Of a stretch of 64,000 bases of DNA, positions 17,716 through 27,305 are shown piece after piece (position 1 is the stretch's first letter; each line of letters starts with the position of its first letter). The position numbers and the translations under genes were made by a program. The notes beneath the pieces were generated by a model. The model worked only from the letters and a program-made list of their open reading frames with translations. It was not told where the DNA came from and searched no databases. The stretch lies in the NCBI GenBank assembly GCA_017084465.1, contig CP070896.1, positions 5,197,501-5,261,500 on the forward strand. The letters run 5' to 3'. Source of the DNA: Lacrimispora xylanisolvens. GTDB lineage: Bacteria > Bacillota > Clostridia > Lachnospirales > Lachnospiraceae.

Positions 17716-18472
17716 ATGATTAAGATGATAATGCACGGCTGTAACGGGGCCATGGGACAGGTCATTTCCGGTATTGCAGCGGAAGAGAATAATATAGAAA
17801 TTGTTGCCGGTATCGACCCCAACATGACGAAAGAAAATCCGTATCCGGTATTCTTCTTTAGAGTCCTGTGATGTAGAAGCGGATGTAATTGTTGATTTCA
17901 CTTCTGCAAAAGCTGTGGAGGGTCTCCTTCATTACAGCATTGAAAAGCAGATTCCGGTAGTTTTATGTACAACGGGTCTTACTGAGGATCAGGTAAAGTT
18001 GGTTGAAGAAGCATCCAGACAGGTAGCGGTTCTCCGGTCTGCCAATATGTCTCTGGGCGTTAATCTTTTGATGAAGCTGATAAAGGATGCTGCCCTTGTT
18101 CTTGCCGGCGCTGGTTTTGATATTGAGATTTTAGAAAAACATCACAATAAGAAACTGGATGCCCCCAGTGGAACTGCCCTTGCCCTTGCAGATTCCATTA
18201 ATGAGGCAATGGATCAGGAATTCCATTACGTCTATGACAGAAGCCAGGTAAGAAAAGCAAGAGATAAAAAAGAAATTGGAATTTCTGCAGTCCGCGGCGG
18301 CACCATTGTAGGGGAACACGACGTGATTTTTGCCGGAACAGATGAAGTTGTTACCTTCCAGCATACCGCATATTCCAAAGCTATTTTTGCAAGAGGAGCA
18401 GTTTCTGCTGCCAAATTTTTAGCAGGGAAAAAGCCAGGACTCTATACTATGAAAGATGTGATAGAAAACTGA
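17716..18472 (+). CDS. dapB: 4-hydroxy-tetrahydrodipicolinate reductase, frameshifted
   Basis: NAD(P)H-dependent reductase after DapA, about 251 residues. The dinucleotide loop HGCNGAMGQVI is at the N-terminus; the C-terminal domain has EILEKHHNKKLDAPSGTALAL with the catalytic histidine pair and lysine, and VRGGTIVGEHDVIF. A frameshift at about 17851-17860 (TTCTTCTTT) separates NPYPVF from SLESCDVEADVIVDFTSA. GGAGG is five bases before the ATG. Since DapB is essential for cell-wall diaminopimelate, the break is most likely a sequence error. Confidence 0.93.
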
Positions 18473-18546
18473 TTTGACAAAATTTTCCACTATAATTCAT
18501 TTCTCCTTGACACATACTAAGCATAGAACATGAAAGGAGAAGTATT

Positions 18547-18861
18547 ATGAAGAAGATAAAACCATATGTATTTGCAATTCTTGTCATTATGTCAGTAATG
18601 TGCCTGACAGCATGCGGTACAACCAAAGGAACTGATGGAACAACAAAAGCAGGAACAGGAACAACTACAGCAGCACAGACTACTGCAGGTGCCACAAAAG
18701 AACCGACTACAACCACAGCAGGTACAACAAAAGCTGATCAGGGCAAGGAAAGTACAGGCGTTATCAATGATGCTGTAAAAGACGTGGAAAAAGGCGTTGA
18801 TAAAATTACCGGTGAAAGTAATGGTCAGCCTACCACAGAAAGTACAACAGCAGCAAAATAA
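18547..18861 (+). CDS. Small Thr-rich lipoprotein
   Basis: A 104-residue predicted lipoprotein. The N-terminus has a Lys-rich start, a hydrophobic segment and a lipobox LTAC (cysteine at about residue 23). The rest is low-complexity: repeated TTKAGT/TTTAG-type Thr, Ala and Gly segments, then a short region VINDAVKDVEKGVDKITGES. AAAGGAG precedes the ATG, and it has its own terminator. It resembles other cell-surface Thr-rich spacer lipoproteins; no function can be assigned. Confidence 0.85.
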   Translation: MKKIKPYVFAILVIMSVMCLTACGTTKGTDGTTKAGTGTTTAAQTTAGATKEPTTTTAGTTKADQGKESTGVINDAVKDVEKGVDKITGESNGQPTTESTTAAK

Positions 18862-18870
18862 TTATTCATA

Positions 18871-18908
18871 AAAAGCTTCGGCATAAAATTATGCTTGAAG
18901 CTTTTTTT
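18871..18908 (+). terminator. Intrinsic terminator after lipoprotein
   Basis: AAAAGCTTC..GCAT / ATGC..GAAGCTTTT stem followed by a run of T. It overlaps the start of the longest open reading frame of the next gene, which argues for the later ATG of that gene. Confidence 0.85.
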
Positions 18909-19019
18909 ACTTTCGTATATAATCAGATCAGACACACATCTAATTTTCTATTGATATGTTTTCCCGTTTTTCTTCCATTCCCCTTTATGTTATGCCTTTT
19001 ATCAGTCAGGAGCTTGTTT

Positions 19020-19382
19020 ATGAATTATATTTTAAAAAATTATCGCGTACTGAGATATAATAAAAGAAAGAAGCCATGGAGAAGTTTAAGATGGGCTTTT
19101 AACCGCGAGAAAAGTTGCAGCAGACTGCGTTATCTTTTGTATTGCTGCCTGTTTATAGAAGCTGCCTTGTTCTTTCCCAGTGAAAGAGATCGTATTTGCA
19201 GTGAGCTGGTAAAAATATATACAGTAAAAGACGAAATTATGGAAGAAGCAATTACTGAAATTTCTTCTTTTGAAGGAACGGAGGGAGAAATAAGAGAACG
19301 CGGCGTTTTGCTGGATTTAAAAGAAGGTGAATTAAAATTCTGGCAGAAAGTGGAGCATCAGATCCTGAATGAATCACATTGA
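19020..19382 (+). CDS. Hypothetical basic protein with a hydrophobic patch
   Basis: A 120-residue ORF starting MNYILKNYRVLRYNKRKKPW, strongly basic in the first 50 residues, with a hydrophobic stretch (LRYLLYCCLFIEAALFF, about residues 41-57) and an acidic helical C-terminus. The ATG has AGGAG eight bases upstream; a longer reading frame begins inside the previous terminator and is unlikely. No family recognised, so the coding call is moderate. Confidence 0.5.
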   Translation: MNYILKNYRVLRYNKRKKPWRSLRWAFNREKSCSRLRYLLYCCLFIEAALFFPSERDRICSELVKIYTVKDEIMEEAITEISSFEGTEGEIRERGVLLDLKEGELKFWQKVEHQILNESH

Positions 19383-19430
19383 GAAACAGACATGTATATT
19401 GGTCATTAGTATTTATAATAATAAAACCAG

Positions 19431-19459
19431 TTGCAATCCAATTTTCACTGTATTATAAT
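19431..19459 (+). promoter_or_regulatory. Sigma-A promoter of purC
   Basis: TTGCAA, 17-base spacer, TATAAT, about 80 bases upstream of purC. No purine aptamer was recognised in the leader. Confidence 0.75.
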
Positions 19460-19541
19460 TTCTACTGAAACACCAGAGTTTTATTTGAAAAACTTATAAA
19501 TTAATTCAGAAAAGGACAGGTGGATACCGTGGAGAAAAGAA

Positions 19542-20234
19542 ATGCTGTATGAGGGAAAAGCAAAGAAGGTCTATACTACTGAAGATCCGGACGTGTTAAT
19601 TGTTTCTTATAAAGATGATGCCACAGCTTTCAATGGTCTTAAAAAGGGTACCATTGTTGGAAAAGGTGCAATCAACAACCGTATGACTAATTTCGTTTTC
19701 AAAAAATTAGAAGCCAAAGGTGTTCCGACTCATCTGGTTGAAGAGCTAAACGACCGTGAAACTGCAGTAAAAAAAGTAGAGATCGTTCCTCTTGAGGTAA
19801 TCATCAGAAACTATTCTGCAGGTAGTTTTGCAAAAAAGATGGGTATGGAAGAGGGAATAAAATTTGCCTGTCCGACACTTGAATTCAGCTATAAAAATGA
19901 TGACCTGGGAGATCCGTTTATTAACGATTATTACGCTCTGGCTCTTAATCTTGCGACACAGGAAGAGATTGATGCCATTACAAAGTATGCATTTTTAGTA
20001 AACGAAGTTCTCATGGAGTATTTTGACACTTTAAATATTGATCTTATTGACTTTAAGATTGAGTTTGGCCGTTTCCACGGACAGATTATTCTTGCCGACG
20101 AGATTTCTCCTGATACATGCAGATTGTGGGATAAGGACACTCACGAAAAACTGGATAAGGATCGCTTCCGCAGAGACTTAGGCGGTGTGGAAGACGCATA
20201 TGAGGAGATATTCCGCCGTCTTGGAATTCAGTAA
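19542..20234 (+). CDS. purC: Phosphoribosylaminoimidazole-succinocarboxamide synthase
   Basis: SAICAR synthetase (230 residues), purine step joining CAIR and aspartate with ATP. LYEGKAKKVY at the N-terminus, VVPLEVIIRNYSAGS-like VPLEVIIRNYSAGSF, and LIDFKIEFG with DEISPDTCRLWD are family motifs. The ATG is taken as start; many relatives have about five more residues (MEKREM...). A GTG with a good ribosome-binding site lies 13 bases upstream, out of frame by one, so a small indel at the N-terminus is possible. purF follows directly. Confidence 0.95.
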   Translation: MLYEGKAKKVYTTEDPDVLIVSYKDDATAFNGLKKGTIVGKGAINNRMTNFVFKKLEAKGVPTHLVEELNDRETAVKKVEIVPLEVIIRNYSAGSFAKKMGMEEGIKFACPTLEFSYKNDDLGDPFINDYYALALNLATQEEIDAITKYAFLVNEVLMEYFDTLNIDLIDFKIEFGRFHGQIILADEISPDTCRLWDKDTHEKLDKDRFRRDLGGVEDAYEEIFRRLGIQ

Positions 20235-20259
20235 ACAGCGCAGAGAGGGTAGATATTTC

Positions 20260-21703
20260 ATGAGTAACGAATTGAACTTCAATATAGAAGAAGAGTTACA
20301 TGAGGAGTGCGGTGTCCTCGGCATCTATGATTTTGACGGCGACGACGTTGCTTCCACCATTTATTACGGTCTGTTTGCATTACAGCACAGAGGACAGGAG
20401 AGCTGCGGAATAGCTGTCAGTGATACCGAAGGTCCGAAAGGAAAAGTAAGTGCGCATAAGGGGATGGGATTATGTAACGAAGTTTTTTACTCCCGAGGTT
20501 TTGGAAGGTCTTCATGGAAATATCGGAGTAGGCCATGTTCGTTATTCAACGGCAGGCAGCAGCACACGGGAAAATGCCCAGCCTCTTGTTCTTAATTATG
20601 TAAAAGGTACTCTTGCCATGGCTCATAACGGAAATCTGGTGAATGCGCCAGAGCTTCGTAAAGAATTAGAGTACAGCGGTGCGATTTTTCAGACTACAAT
20701 TGATTCCGAGGTAATCGCGTATCATATTGCCAGAGAGCGGGTTAAAACCCCTTCCGTCGAGGCAGCAGTTGCCAATGCCATGAAAAAAATTGTAGGAGCT
20801 TATTCCCTGGTTGTTATGAGCCCCCGTAAGCTGATCGGAGCCAGGGATCCATACGGATTTAAGCCCTTGTGCATTGGGAAACGGGATAATTCTTACATCA
20901 TTGTATCAGAAAGCTGTGCTCTTGATACGATTGGTGCGGAATTTGTCCGTGATGTTCTGCCTGGCGAAATAGTAACTATAACAAAAGACGGTATTGCTTC
21001 AGACACAAGCCTCTGTTTTAAAGAAAAATCCAAAGAGGCCAGGTGTGTATTCGAATATATTTATTTTGCAAGACCGGACAGCGTATTTGACGGAGTGAGT
21101 GTATATCATTCCAGGCTTTGTGCAGGCCGGGCGCTGGCTGTGGATTCACCGGTAGAGGCAGATGTTGTGGTGGGAGTTCCGGAATCCGGTAATGCAGCTG
21201 CCCTTGGATATTCTCTTCAGTCAGGGATTCCTTATGGAACTGCATTTGTAAAGAATTCCTATGTAGGCCGGACTTTCATTAAGCCAAAGCAGAGCTTCCG
21301 TGAATCATCGGTGAGAATCAAGTTAAATGTACTTAAGGAAGCAGTTGTGGGGAAACGGGTAATCATGATCGATGATTCCATAGTCAGGGGAACGACCAGT
21401 GCCCTGATTGTAAACATGCTTCGGGAAGCCGGTGCCAAAGAGGTACATGTACGGATCAGTGCGCCGCCCTTTTTACACCCCTGTTATTTCGGAACGGATA
21501 TTCCAGATGAAGATCAGCTGATCGCCCATAACAGAAGCATTGACGAGATACGGGACCTTCTTGGAGCAGACTCCCTGTCTTATTTAAATATAGAACGTCT
21601 GAATGAAATGGCGGAAGGGCTGCCCATCTGTACGGCATGCTTTAGCGGAAACTATCCCATTGAACCGCCGAAAGAAGACATACGCGGCGAATACAGCAAA
21701 TAA
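20260..21703 (+). CDS. purF: Amidophosphoribosyltransferase, frameshifted
   Basis: First committed purine enzyme, transferring glutamine amide to PRPP. The N-terminal propeptide ends before the nucleophile cysteine in HEECGVLGIYDF; glutaminase motifs LFALQHRGQES and GHVRYSTAG follow; the PRTase PRPP loop is VIMIDDSIVRGTTS. One extra T in TTTTTT at 20483-20488 breaks the frame; correction reads GLCNEVFTPEVLEGLHGNIG. Corrected length is 480 residues, typical for the family. Confidence 0.94.
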
Positions 21704-21839
21704 TATGACTTTAAAATCAGGGGCTGTCAGGCCGGTTTGCGCTGCATAACCGGAAGGCGGTCCCTGACTGCTCTTCCCATAATAAAGAAACTATGATAAA
21801 ATAGCTCTACAACGAAACCCAAGGAGGAATGAAAACAAC

Positions 21840-23270
21840 ATGACAGATCGTTACCAAAGCCCGCTGTCTGAGCGTTATGCCAGCAAGGAGATGCAGTACA
21901 TTTTTTCTCCTGATAAAAAATTTAAGACCTGGAGAAAACTGTGGATTGCTCTGGCAGAAGTAGAAAAGGAACTTGGACTTCCCATTACGGAAGAACAGAT
22001 AGAGGAACTGAAGGCATTTCAGGATGATATAAATTACGAGGTAGCCATCCAGAGGGAAAAAGAAGTCCGCCACGATGTAATGTCTCACGTATATGCATAT
22101 GGAGTTCAGTGTCCCAAGGCAAAAGGCATTATTCATCTTGGAGCCACCTCCTGTTATGTGGGTGATAATACAGATATTATTGTTATGACAGAAGCACTTA
22201 TGCTGGTGCGGAAAAAACTGATTAATGTAATCTCTGAGCTGGCAAAGTTTGCAGACAGCTATAAGGAGTTACCAACTCTTGCATTTACCCATTTTCAGCC
22301 TGCCCAGCCTACGACTGTAGGGAAAAGAGCTACGTTATGGCTCCATGATCTTACCATGGATTTAGAGGATCTGGATTATCTTCTTGATTCCATACGCCTT
22401 CTTGGTTCCAAGGGAACAACCGGAACCCAGGCCAGCTTTTTAGAGCTGTTTGACGGAGACATGGACAGAGTGAGAAAAGTGGATGCCATGATTGCAGAGA
22501 AGATGGGATATAAGGGATGTTACCCGGTATCTGGTCAGACCTACTCTCGGAAAGTGGACAGCCGTGTGGTCAACGTTCTGGCAGGAATTGCTCAGAGTGC
22601 TCATAAGTTCTCCAATGATATCCGCCTTCTCCAGCATTTAAAAGAGGTGGAAGAGCCATTTGAAAAGAGTCAGATCGGTTCTTCAGCCATGGCTTACAAG
22701 AGAAACCCCATGAGAAGTGAGAGAATCGCTTCCCTTTCCAATTACGTTATGGCAGATGTGATGAATCCCATGCTTGTTTCTTCCACTCAGTGGTTTGAAC
22801 GGACACTGGATGACTCTGCAAACAAACGTCTCAGTGTGCCGGAAGGTTTTCTTGCAATTGATGGAATTCTGGATCTGTATCTGAATGTGGTTGATGGTCT
22901 TGTGGTTTATCCCAAGGTCATTGAAAAGCATATGATGGCGGAACTTCCTTTCATGGCAACAGAAAACATCATGATGGATGCGGTAAAAGCAGGCGGCGAC
23001 AGACAGGAACTTCATGAGCGGATCAGGGAGCTTTCCATGGAAGCCGGTAAGAATGTGAAAGTAAACGGACTTGATAACAATCTGCTGGAACTCATTGCAG
23101 CAGACCCATCTTTTAATCTTTCATTAGAAGAACTGAAAAAAAGCATGGATCCTAAAAAATATGTAGGCTGCGCCCCGGCTCAGGTTACCATATACCTTGA
23201 TGAGGTGATTCGTCCTCTTCTTAAGGACAACCAGGAACTTCTTGGTATGACAGCAGAAATCAATGTATAA
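21840..23270 (+). CDS. purB: Adenylosuccinate lyase
   Basis: Fumarase/aspartase-superfamily lyase (476 residues) acting twice in purine synthesis (SAICAR to AICAR, adenylosuccinate to AMP). The signature loop GSSAMAYKRNPMRSERI (around residue 280), the HLGATSCYVGDN substrate region and THFQPAQPTT are present. AAGGAGGAATG precedes the ATG. The 136-base gap after purF contains an imperfect CCGGTT/AACCGG hairpin without a T-run, so cotranscription with purC-purF is uncertain. Confidence 0.97.
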   Translation: MTDRYQSPLSERYASKEMQYIFSPDKKFKTWRKLWIALAEVEKELGLPITEEQIEELKAFQDDINYEVAIQREKEVRHDVMSHVYAYGVQCPKAKGIIHLGATSCYVGDNTDIIVMTEALMLVRKKLINVISELAKFADSYKELPTLAFTHFQPAQPTTVGKRATLWLHDLTMDLEDLDYLLDSIRLLGSKGTTGTQASFLELFDGDMDRVRKVDAMIAEKMGYKGCYPVSGQTYSRKVDSRVVNVLAGIAQSAHKFSNDIRLLQHLKEVEEPFEKSQIGSSAMAYKRNPMRSERIASLSNYVMADVMNPMLVSSTQWFERTLDDSANKRLSVPEGFLAIDGILDLYLNVVDGLVVYPKVIEKHMMAELPFMATENIMMDAVKAGGDRQELHERIRELSMEAGKNVKVNGLDNNLLELIAADPSFNLSLEELKKSMDPKKYVGCAPAQVTIYLDEVIRPLLKDNQELLGMTAEINV

Positions 23271-23271
23271 G

Positions 23272-23322
23272 AAAGCTGCGGACAGACTGATCTTTATCAA
23301 TGAGTCTGTCTGCAGTTTTTTG
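23272..23322 (+). terminator. Intrinsic terminator of purB
   Basis: AAAGCTGCGGACAGACT / AGTCTGTCTGCAGTTTT stem followed by TTTTTT. Confidence 0.85.
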
Positions 23323-23338
23323 TGTGCAAGGAGGAATG

Positions 23339-24232
23339 ATGAGCAGTAGTCTGGAATATTATAAAGTTTTTTATTATGTGGCAACCTTAGGCAGTATTAC
23401 ACTGGCGTCAGAAAAGCTGTGCATCTCCCAGCCGGCAGTCAGCCAGGCGGTCAGGCAGCTGGAACAGTCACTGGACTGCCAGCTTTTTATGCGGATGTCA
23501 AAAGGAGTAAAGCTGACCAGAGAAGGAGAATTTTTATTCGATTATGTAAAATCCGGTTTAGAGAGCATCTGGCACGGGGAAAATATGTTAAGACGGATGC
23601 GGGATTTAGAGACCGGTGAGGTGCGCATAGGAGCAAGTGATATGACACTTCAGTTTTATTTACTCCCTTATCTGGAAAAATTTCATGAGCTTTATCCGGG
23701 AATTAAAGTAACAGTTTCCAATGGTCCTACACCAGAAACACTTCGCTTTTTATATGAAGGGAAGATTGATTTTGGTGTGGTCAGTACTCCCTTTGAAGCA
23801 AGGAACGAGGTAAAAAGTACTTCTGTAAAGGAAGTCCGCAATGTTTTTATTGCAGGTGAGAAGTTTAAGCATCTGGAAGGGAAAAAACTGAGTTATGATA
23901 TCTTAAAGGAACTTCCCTGTATCTTTCTGGAAAAAAATACCAGCACCCGGACATTTATGGACCAGTTCTTAAAAGAGCGGGAAGTGGAGGTGGAACCGGA
24001 ATTCGAGCTTTCCACCAGCGATATGATCGTTCAGTTTGCCATGCGGAACTTAGGTATTGGCTGTGTGATGTCTGGATTTGCCCAGATGGAGCTTGAGAAA
24101 GGTAACCTGATAGAACTGCAGTTTAAAGAGCCCATGCCCGGACGGCAGTTTGCAATTATTACAGACAGTAAGACTCCCATTTCTCCTGCTGGAAAGAAGA
24201 TTCTGAAACTCATGATTGATGATATAAGTTAA
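23339..24232 (+). CDS. LysR family transcriptional regulator
   Basis: A 297-residue LysR regulator. Residues 1-60 contain the winged helix-turn-helix (SLEYYKVFYYVATLGSITLA, then ISQPAVSQAVRQLE); the remaining part is a periplasmic-binding-like effector domain with SNGPTPETLRFLYEGKIDFG. Two adjacent ATGs occur; the second is better spaced from AGGAGG. It lies between purB and purA, but separate promoters and a terminator before it argue against a purine operon link. Target and effector unknown; it may act on purA, whose start is 100 bases downstream. Confidence 0.9.
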   Translation: MSSSLEYYKVFYYVATLGSITLASEKLCISQPAVSQAVRQLEQSLDCQLFMRMSKGVKLTREGEFLFDYVKSGLESIWHGENMLRRMRDLETGEVRIGASDMTLQFYLLPYLEKFHELYPGIKVTVSNGPTPETLRFLYEGKIDFGVVSTPFEARNEVKSTSVKEVRNVFIAGEKFKHLEGKKLSYDILKELPCIFLEKNTSTRTFMDQFLKEREVEVEPEFELSTSDMIVQFAMRNLGIGCVMSGFAQMELEKGNLIELQFKEPMPGRQFAIITDSKTPISPAGKKILKLMIDDIS

Positions 24233-24333
24233 ACTTATGCCAAATATAAATAATATTGACTTTACTTATGTGAATCTTTGCGCTATCATAGGGAAGTAAA
24301 AGGTATTTTTTCACTCATAGGAGGATTAATCGA

Positions 24334-25608
24334 ATGGTAAGAGCAATCGTAGGCGCCAACTGGGGCGATGAAGGAAAAGGTAAAATCACAGATATGCTGG
24401 CAAAGGAGTCCGATATCATTATCCGTTATCAGGGCGGAAGCAATGCCGGGCATACCATTATCAACAATTATGGCAAGTTTGCCCTTCACCTTCTGCCATC
24501 AGGTGTTTTCTACAACCACACAACCAGCATTATCGGCAATGGCGTGGCATTAAACATCCCTTATTTAATTAAGGAAGTGAATGATCTTGTGAGCAAAGGA
24601 GTTCCAAAGCCGGCTATTCTGGTTTCTGACCGTGCACAGATTCTGATGCCATATCACATTCTGTTTGATCAGTATGAAGAAGAGCGTCTGGGAAAACGAT
24701 CCTTTGGTTCCACAAAATCAGGGATTGCACCATTTTATTCAGATAAATACGCTAAAATCGGTTTTCAGGTATGCGAACTTTTTGATGAAGAGTCATTAAA
24801 GGAAAAGGTGGAACGTGTTTGTGAGATGAAGAATGTTTTAATGGAACATTTATATCACAAACCAGCCATTGATCCGGAAGAATTACTTAAGACTTTACTT
24901 GAGTACCGGGAGATGGTAAAACCGTTTGTCTGTGATGTTTCCAATTATCTTCATAATGCAATTAAGGAAGGTAAGAATATATTACTGGAAGGGCAGCTGG
25001 GATCTTTAAAGGATACTGATCACGGTATCTATCCAATGGTTACTTCTTCCTCTACACTGGCAGCATACGGTGCAATTGGAGCAGGCATTCCTCCATATGA
25101 AATCAAGAACATTACTACAGTTGTAAAGGCATATTCCAGTGCAGTTGGTGCCGGCGCATTTGTCAGCGAAATCTTCGGAGACGAGGCAGACGAGTTAAGA
25201 CGCCGCGGCGGTGATGGCGGCGAATATGGCGCAACGACTGGAAGACCAAGACGTATGGGATGGTTTGATGCAGTGGCTTCCAGATATGGCTGCAGAATTC
25301 AGGGGGCTACCGAAGCAGCACTTACTGTTTTGGATGTACTTGGTTATCTGGATGAACTTCCAGTTTGTATCGGATATGAGATTGATGGAAAAGTTACAAA
25401 AGATTTCCCGAATACGGTTGAACTTAATAAGGCAAAACCGGTTTATACCACACTTCCAGGCTGGAAATGTGAGATCAGAGGAATTAAAAAATATGAGGAT
25501 CTGCCAGAAAACTGCAGAAACTATATTGAATTTATTGAGAAAGAGCTTGAAACTCCGATTACCATGGTTTCCAATGGACCGGGAAGAGATGATATCATTT
25601 ATCGTTAG
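24334..25608 (+). CDS. purA: Adenylosuccinate synthetase (divergent form)
   Basis: GTP-dependent ligase making adenylosuccinate from IMP and aspartate (424 residues). The N-terminal P-loop GANWGDEGKGKITD, RYQGGSNAGHTI and GNGVALNIPYL are conserved, as are the later VVKAYSSAVGAGAF and RPRRMGWFDAV loops. The IMP loop that is usually EGAQG reads LEGQLGSLKDTDHGIYP, a variant form seen in some anaerobes (from memory of the family). TAGGAGG precedes the ATG. Confidence 0.95.
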   Translation: MVRAIVGANWGDEGKGKITDMLAKESDIIIRYQGGSNAGHTIINNYGKFALHLLPSGVFYNHTTSIIGNGVALNIPYLIKEVNDLVSKGVPKPAILVSDRAQILMPYHILFDQYEEERLGKRSFGSTKSGIAPFYSDKYAKIGFQVCELFDEESLKEKVERVCEMKNVLMEHLYHKPAIDPEELLKTLLEYREMVKPFVCDVSNYLHNAIKEGKNILLEGQLGSLKDTDHGIYPMVTSSSTLAAYGAIGAGIPPYEIKNITTVVKAYSSAVGAGAFVSEIFGDEADELRRRGGDGGEYGATTGRPRRMGWFDAVASRYGCRIQGATEAALTVLDVLGYLDELPVCIGYEIDGKVTKDFPNTVELNKAKPVYTTLPGWKCEIRGIKKYEDLPENCRNYIEFIEKELETPITMVSNGPGRDDIIYR

Positions 25609-25613
25609 GATTG

Positions 25614-25664
25614 AAAAAATAAGCAGAGCATTAGGATTAATTCCTATTGTCTCTGCTTATTTTA
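25614..25664. terminator. Bidirectional terminator after purA
   Basis: ATAAGCAGAG / CTCTGCTTAT stem with an inner AGGATT/AATTCCT extension, flanked by A-rich and T-rich runs. It serves purA and the convergent small membrane gene. Confidence 0.8.
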
Positions 25665-25886
25665 TTTTGTGGTATCAGTATCGTTGTTATTATCATTGGG
25701 TCTAATGACCCGGATAACCAGCTGAGCAGCATATATAAATACAGGAATAACTACTGTGGAATAGATAGCCGCCATCAGCCATTTCTTTGATTCCGCACTA
25801 TGAGAAAATGCTAATACCAGCGCAATAAGATAAAGGGAACAGATTAGTACCAGACCAACAATAGCCAGGGCGCGTTTCCATTTCAT
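25662..25886 (-). CDS. Small two-helix membrane protein
   Basis: A 74-residue membrane protein beginning MKWKRALAIVGLVLICSLYL with two hydrophobic helices (about residues 5-25 and 35-58) and a polar Asn/Asp-rich tail. GAGAGG lies upstream of the ATG; the longer reading frame adds 29 residues without support. No family name can be given with certainty. Confidence 0.7.
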   Translation of the reverse strand: MKWKRALAIVGLVLICSLYLIALVLAFSHSAESKKWLMAAIYSTVVIPVFIYAAQLVIRVIRPNDNNNDTDTTK

Positions 25887-26057
25887 GGGGAAACCTCTCT
25901 TTCTGAAAATTATACTGGGATTATTATATCCCAAAACAGTACATTTGGAAAGGAATGTTTGGAAAATGTTCACAAAATCTTCAGATATTGGAAACTGTAC
26001 ATTTCTCTCAATCTATAGTACACTTCTAATAGATTACAGACAACGGGGAAGGAGTGC

Positions 26058-27146
26058 TTGGTACCCTTGAGGAAACAATGGTTGGTAGTAATTTCAGCAG
26101 GGATCCTTCTGAGCATGGGAGGGATGATGAATTCCCTTGCTTCAGAAGATAATGGGCAGGAACAAAGCACCCCCATTAATCTTATGGAAGCTACTAAGGA
26201 ATGGCAGTGGAAGGAAGATTCCGGAGGCTGGAGATACATAAAAAAGGATGAAACCTATAAAAAGAACTGCTGGGAGAAGATTGACGGAAGCTGGTATTAT
26301 TTTGGCTTTGATGGTTATATGAGCACAGACTGGACTACGATCCGGGGTATGGATTATCTCTTTGCCGAGACCGGGGAGCTGCAGCTTGGCTGGTGCTATA
26401 ACGACGAAGAGGAAAAGTGGCATTATTACAAGGAAGATGGTACTCCGCAAAAAGGCTGGTTTCAGGACCAGGATGGAAGCTGGTACTGGTTTTCAGCAAA
26501 GGGTGAGATGACTTCTTCCGGATATAAGTATGTAACCGGAGGAAAGTATTATTTCTTTGATAATGGACAGATGGCTGCTAACCAGTATGTCGGTCTCTTT
26601 TATATGGATGAAACCGGAAACAGGAACAAAAATTTTGATATCATAATTGAAAGTAAGAAAAAGAATACTACCGTATCTGCTGAAGTAAAGGAAGGATTCA
26701 CAGAAGCCTCCAAGAATCTGCCACGAGAGTGGGTGAAGCGTTTTACGGGTCAGGGCTGGGAAATTCTTTATTATCCGGAAAAGCAGTATTTTTCTGCGCC
26801 CAATACCGGGAGTGGTGTTTATTATGTAGGTCATTCGCTGGATACCACTTATAAGAAAATAAAGATATGCAATCCCTCTGAACTAACAGAAGCGTTTTGT
26901 GAATATATCGGATATGAATACGGCTTATATAAGGGAACACTTCAGGAGGCGACGGATTTATCTATGGATAAATCTTTGGTGGACGAATATGTTTTCATAC
27001 CGGATTACTATGCGGATGATATGAAATTTTATTTTGGAAAGCTGGCAGCAGCATATTTGGAAAGTGCATCAACCAGGTCAGAGATGGAGGCAGAAGCCCC
27101 GGAAGTGACCCGGATATTAAAAAAGATATTATACAGGCAGAGCTGA
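26058..27146 (+). CDS. Secreted cell-wall-repeat protein with degenerate lethal-factor/PPEP-like domain
   Basis: A 362-residue exported protein. Residues about 1-30 form a signal peptide (RKQWLVVISAGILLSMGGMM). Residues about 55-185 hold five choline-binding-type repeats (WEKIDGSWYYFGFDGYM, GWFQDQDGSWYWFSAKGEM and similar), which attach proteins to wall polymers. The C-terminal 165 residues (from SKNLPREWVKRFTGQGWEI) look like the ATLF/PPEP metallopeptidase fold, but where HExxH is expected the sequence reads SELTEAFCEYIGYEYG, and the third ligand glutamate is missing near DDMKFYFGKLAAAYLE. The start is a TTG or a second TTG three codons later, both behind GGGGAAGGAG. Domain resemblance is from memory. 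Confidence 0.7.
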   Translation: MVPLRKQWLVVISAGILLSMGGMMNSLASEDNGQEQSTPINLMEATKEWQWKEDSGGWRYIKKDETYKKNCWEKIDGSWYYFGFDGYMSTDWTTIRGMDYLFAETGELQLGWCYNDEEEKWHYYKEDGTPQKGWFQDQDGSWYWFSAKGEMTSSGYKYVTGGKYYFFDNGQMAANQYVGLFYMDETGNRNKNFDIIIESKKKNTTVSAEVKEGFTEASKNLPREWVKRFTGQGWEILYYPEKQYFSAPNTGSGVYYVGHSLDTTYKKIKICNPSELTEAFCEYIGYEYGLYKGTLQEATDLSMDKSLVDEYVFIPDYYADDMKFYFGKLAAAYLESASTRSEMEAEAPEVTRILKKILYRQS

Positions 27147-27227
27147 ATTACGAATAATTCTTATAGCAGACATATAGTCTGATATAGATTATACTGATTC
27201 AGCGCTGCTTTTTTATTTAAAATCCGG

Positions 27228-27256
27228 TTGACAAATTAATTAATATATAATATTAT
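27228..27256 (+). promoter_or_regulatory. Sigma-A promoter of DUF1304 and nitroreductase genes
   Basis: TTGACA, 17-base spacer, TATTAT, in an extremely AT-rich region 50 bases before the first gene. Confidence 0.75.
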
Positions 27257-27305
27257 AAAATTATATTTAATAAAATTGAATTTAGCAATATAAAGGAGAA
27301 TGGGA

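Noticed and set aside
18891..19019. N-terminal 43 residues of the longest frame of the gene at 19020
   Set aside because: The start lies inside the preceding terminator, while the ATG at 19020 has a proper ribosome-binding site.
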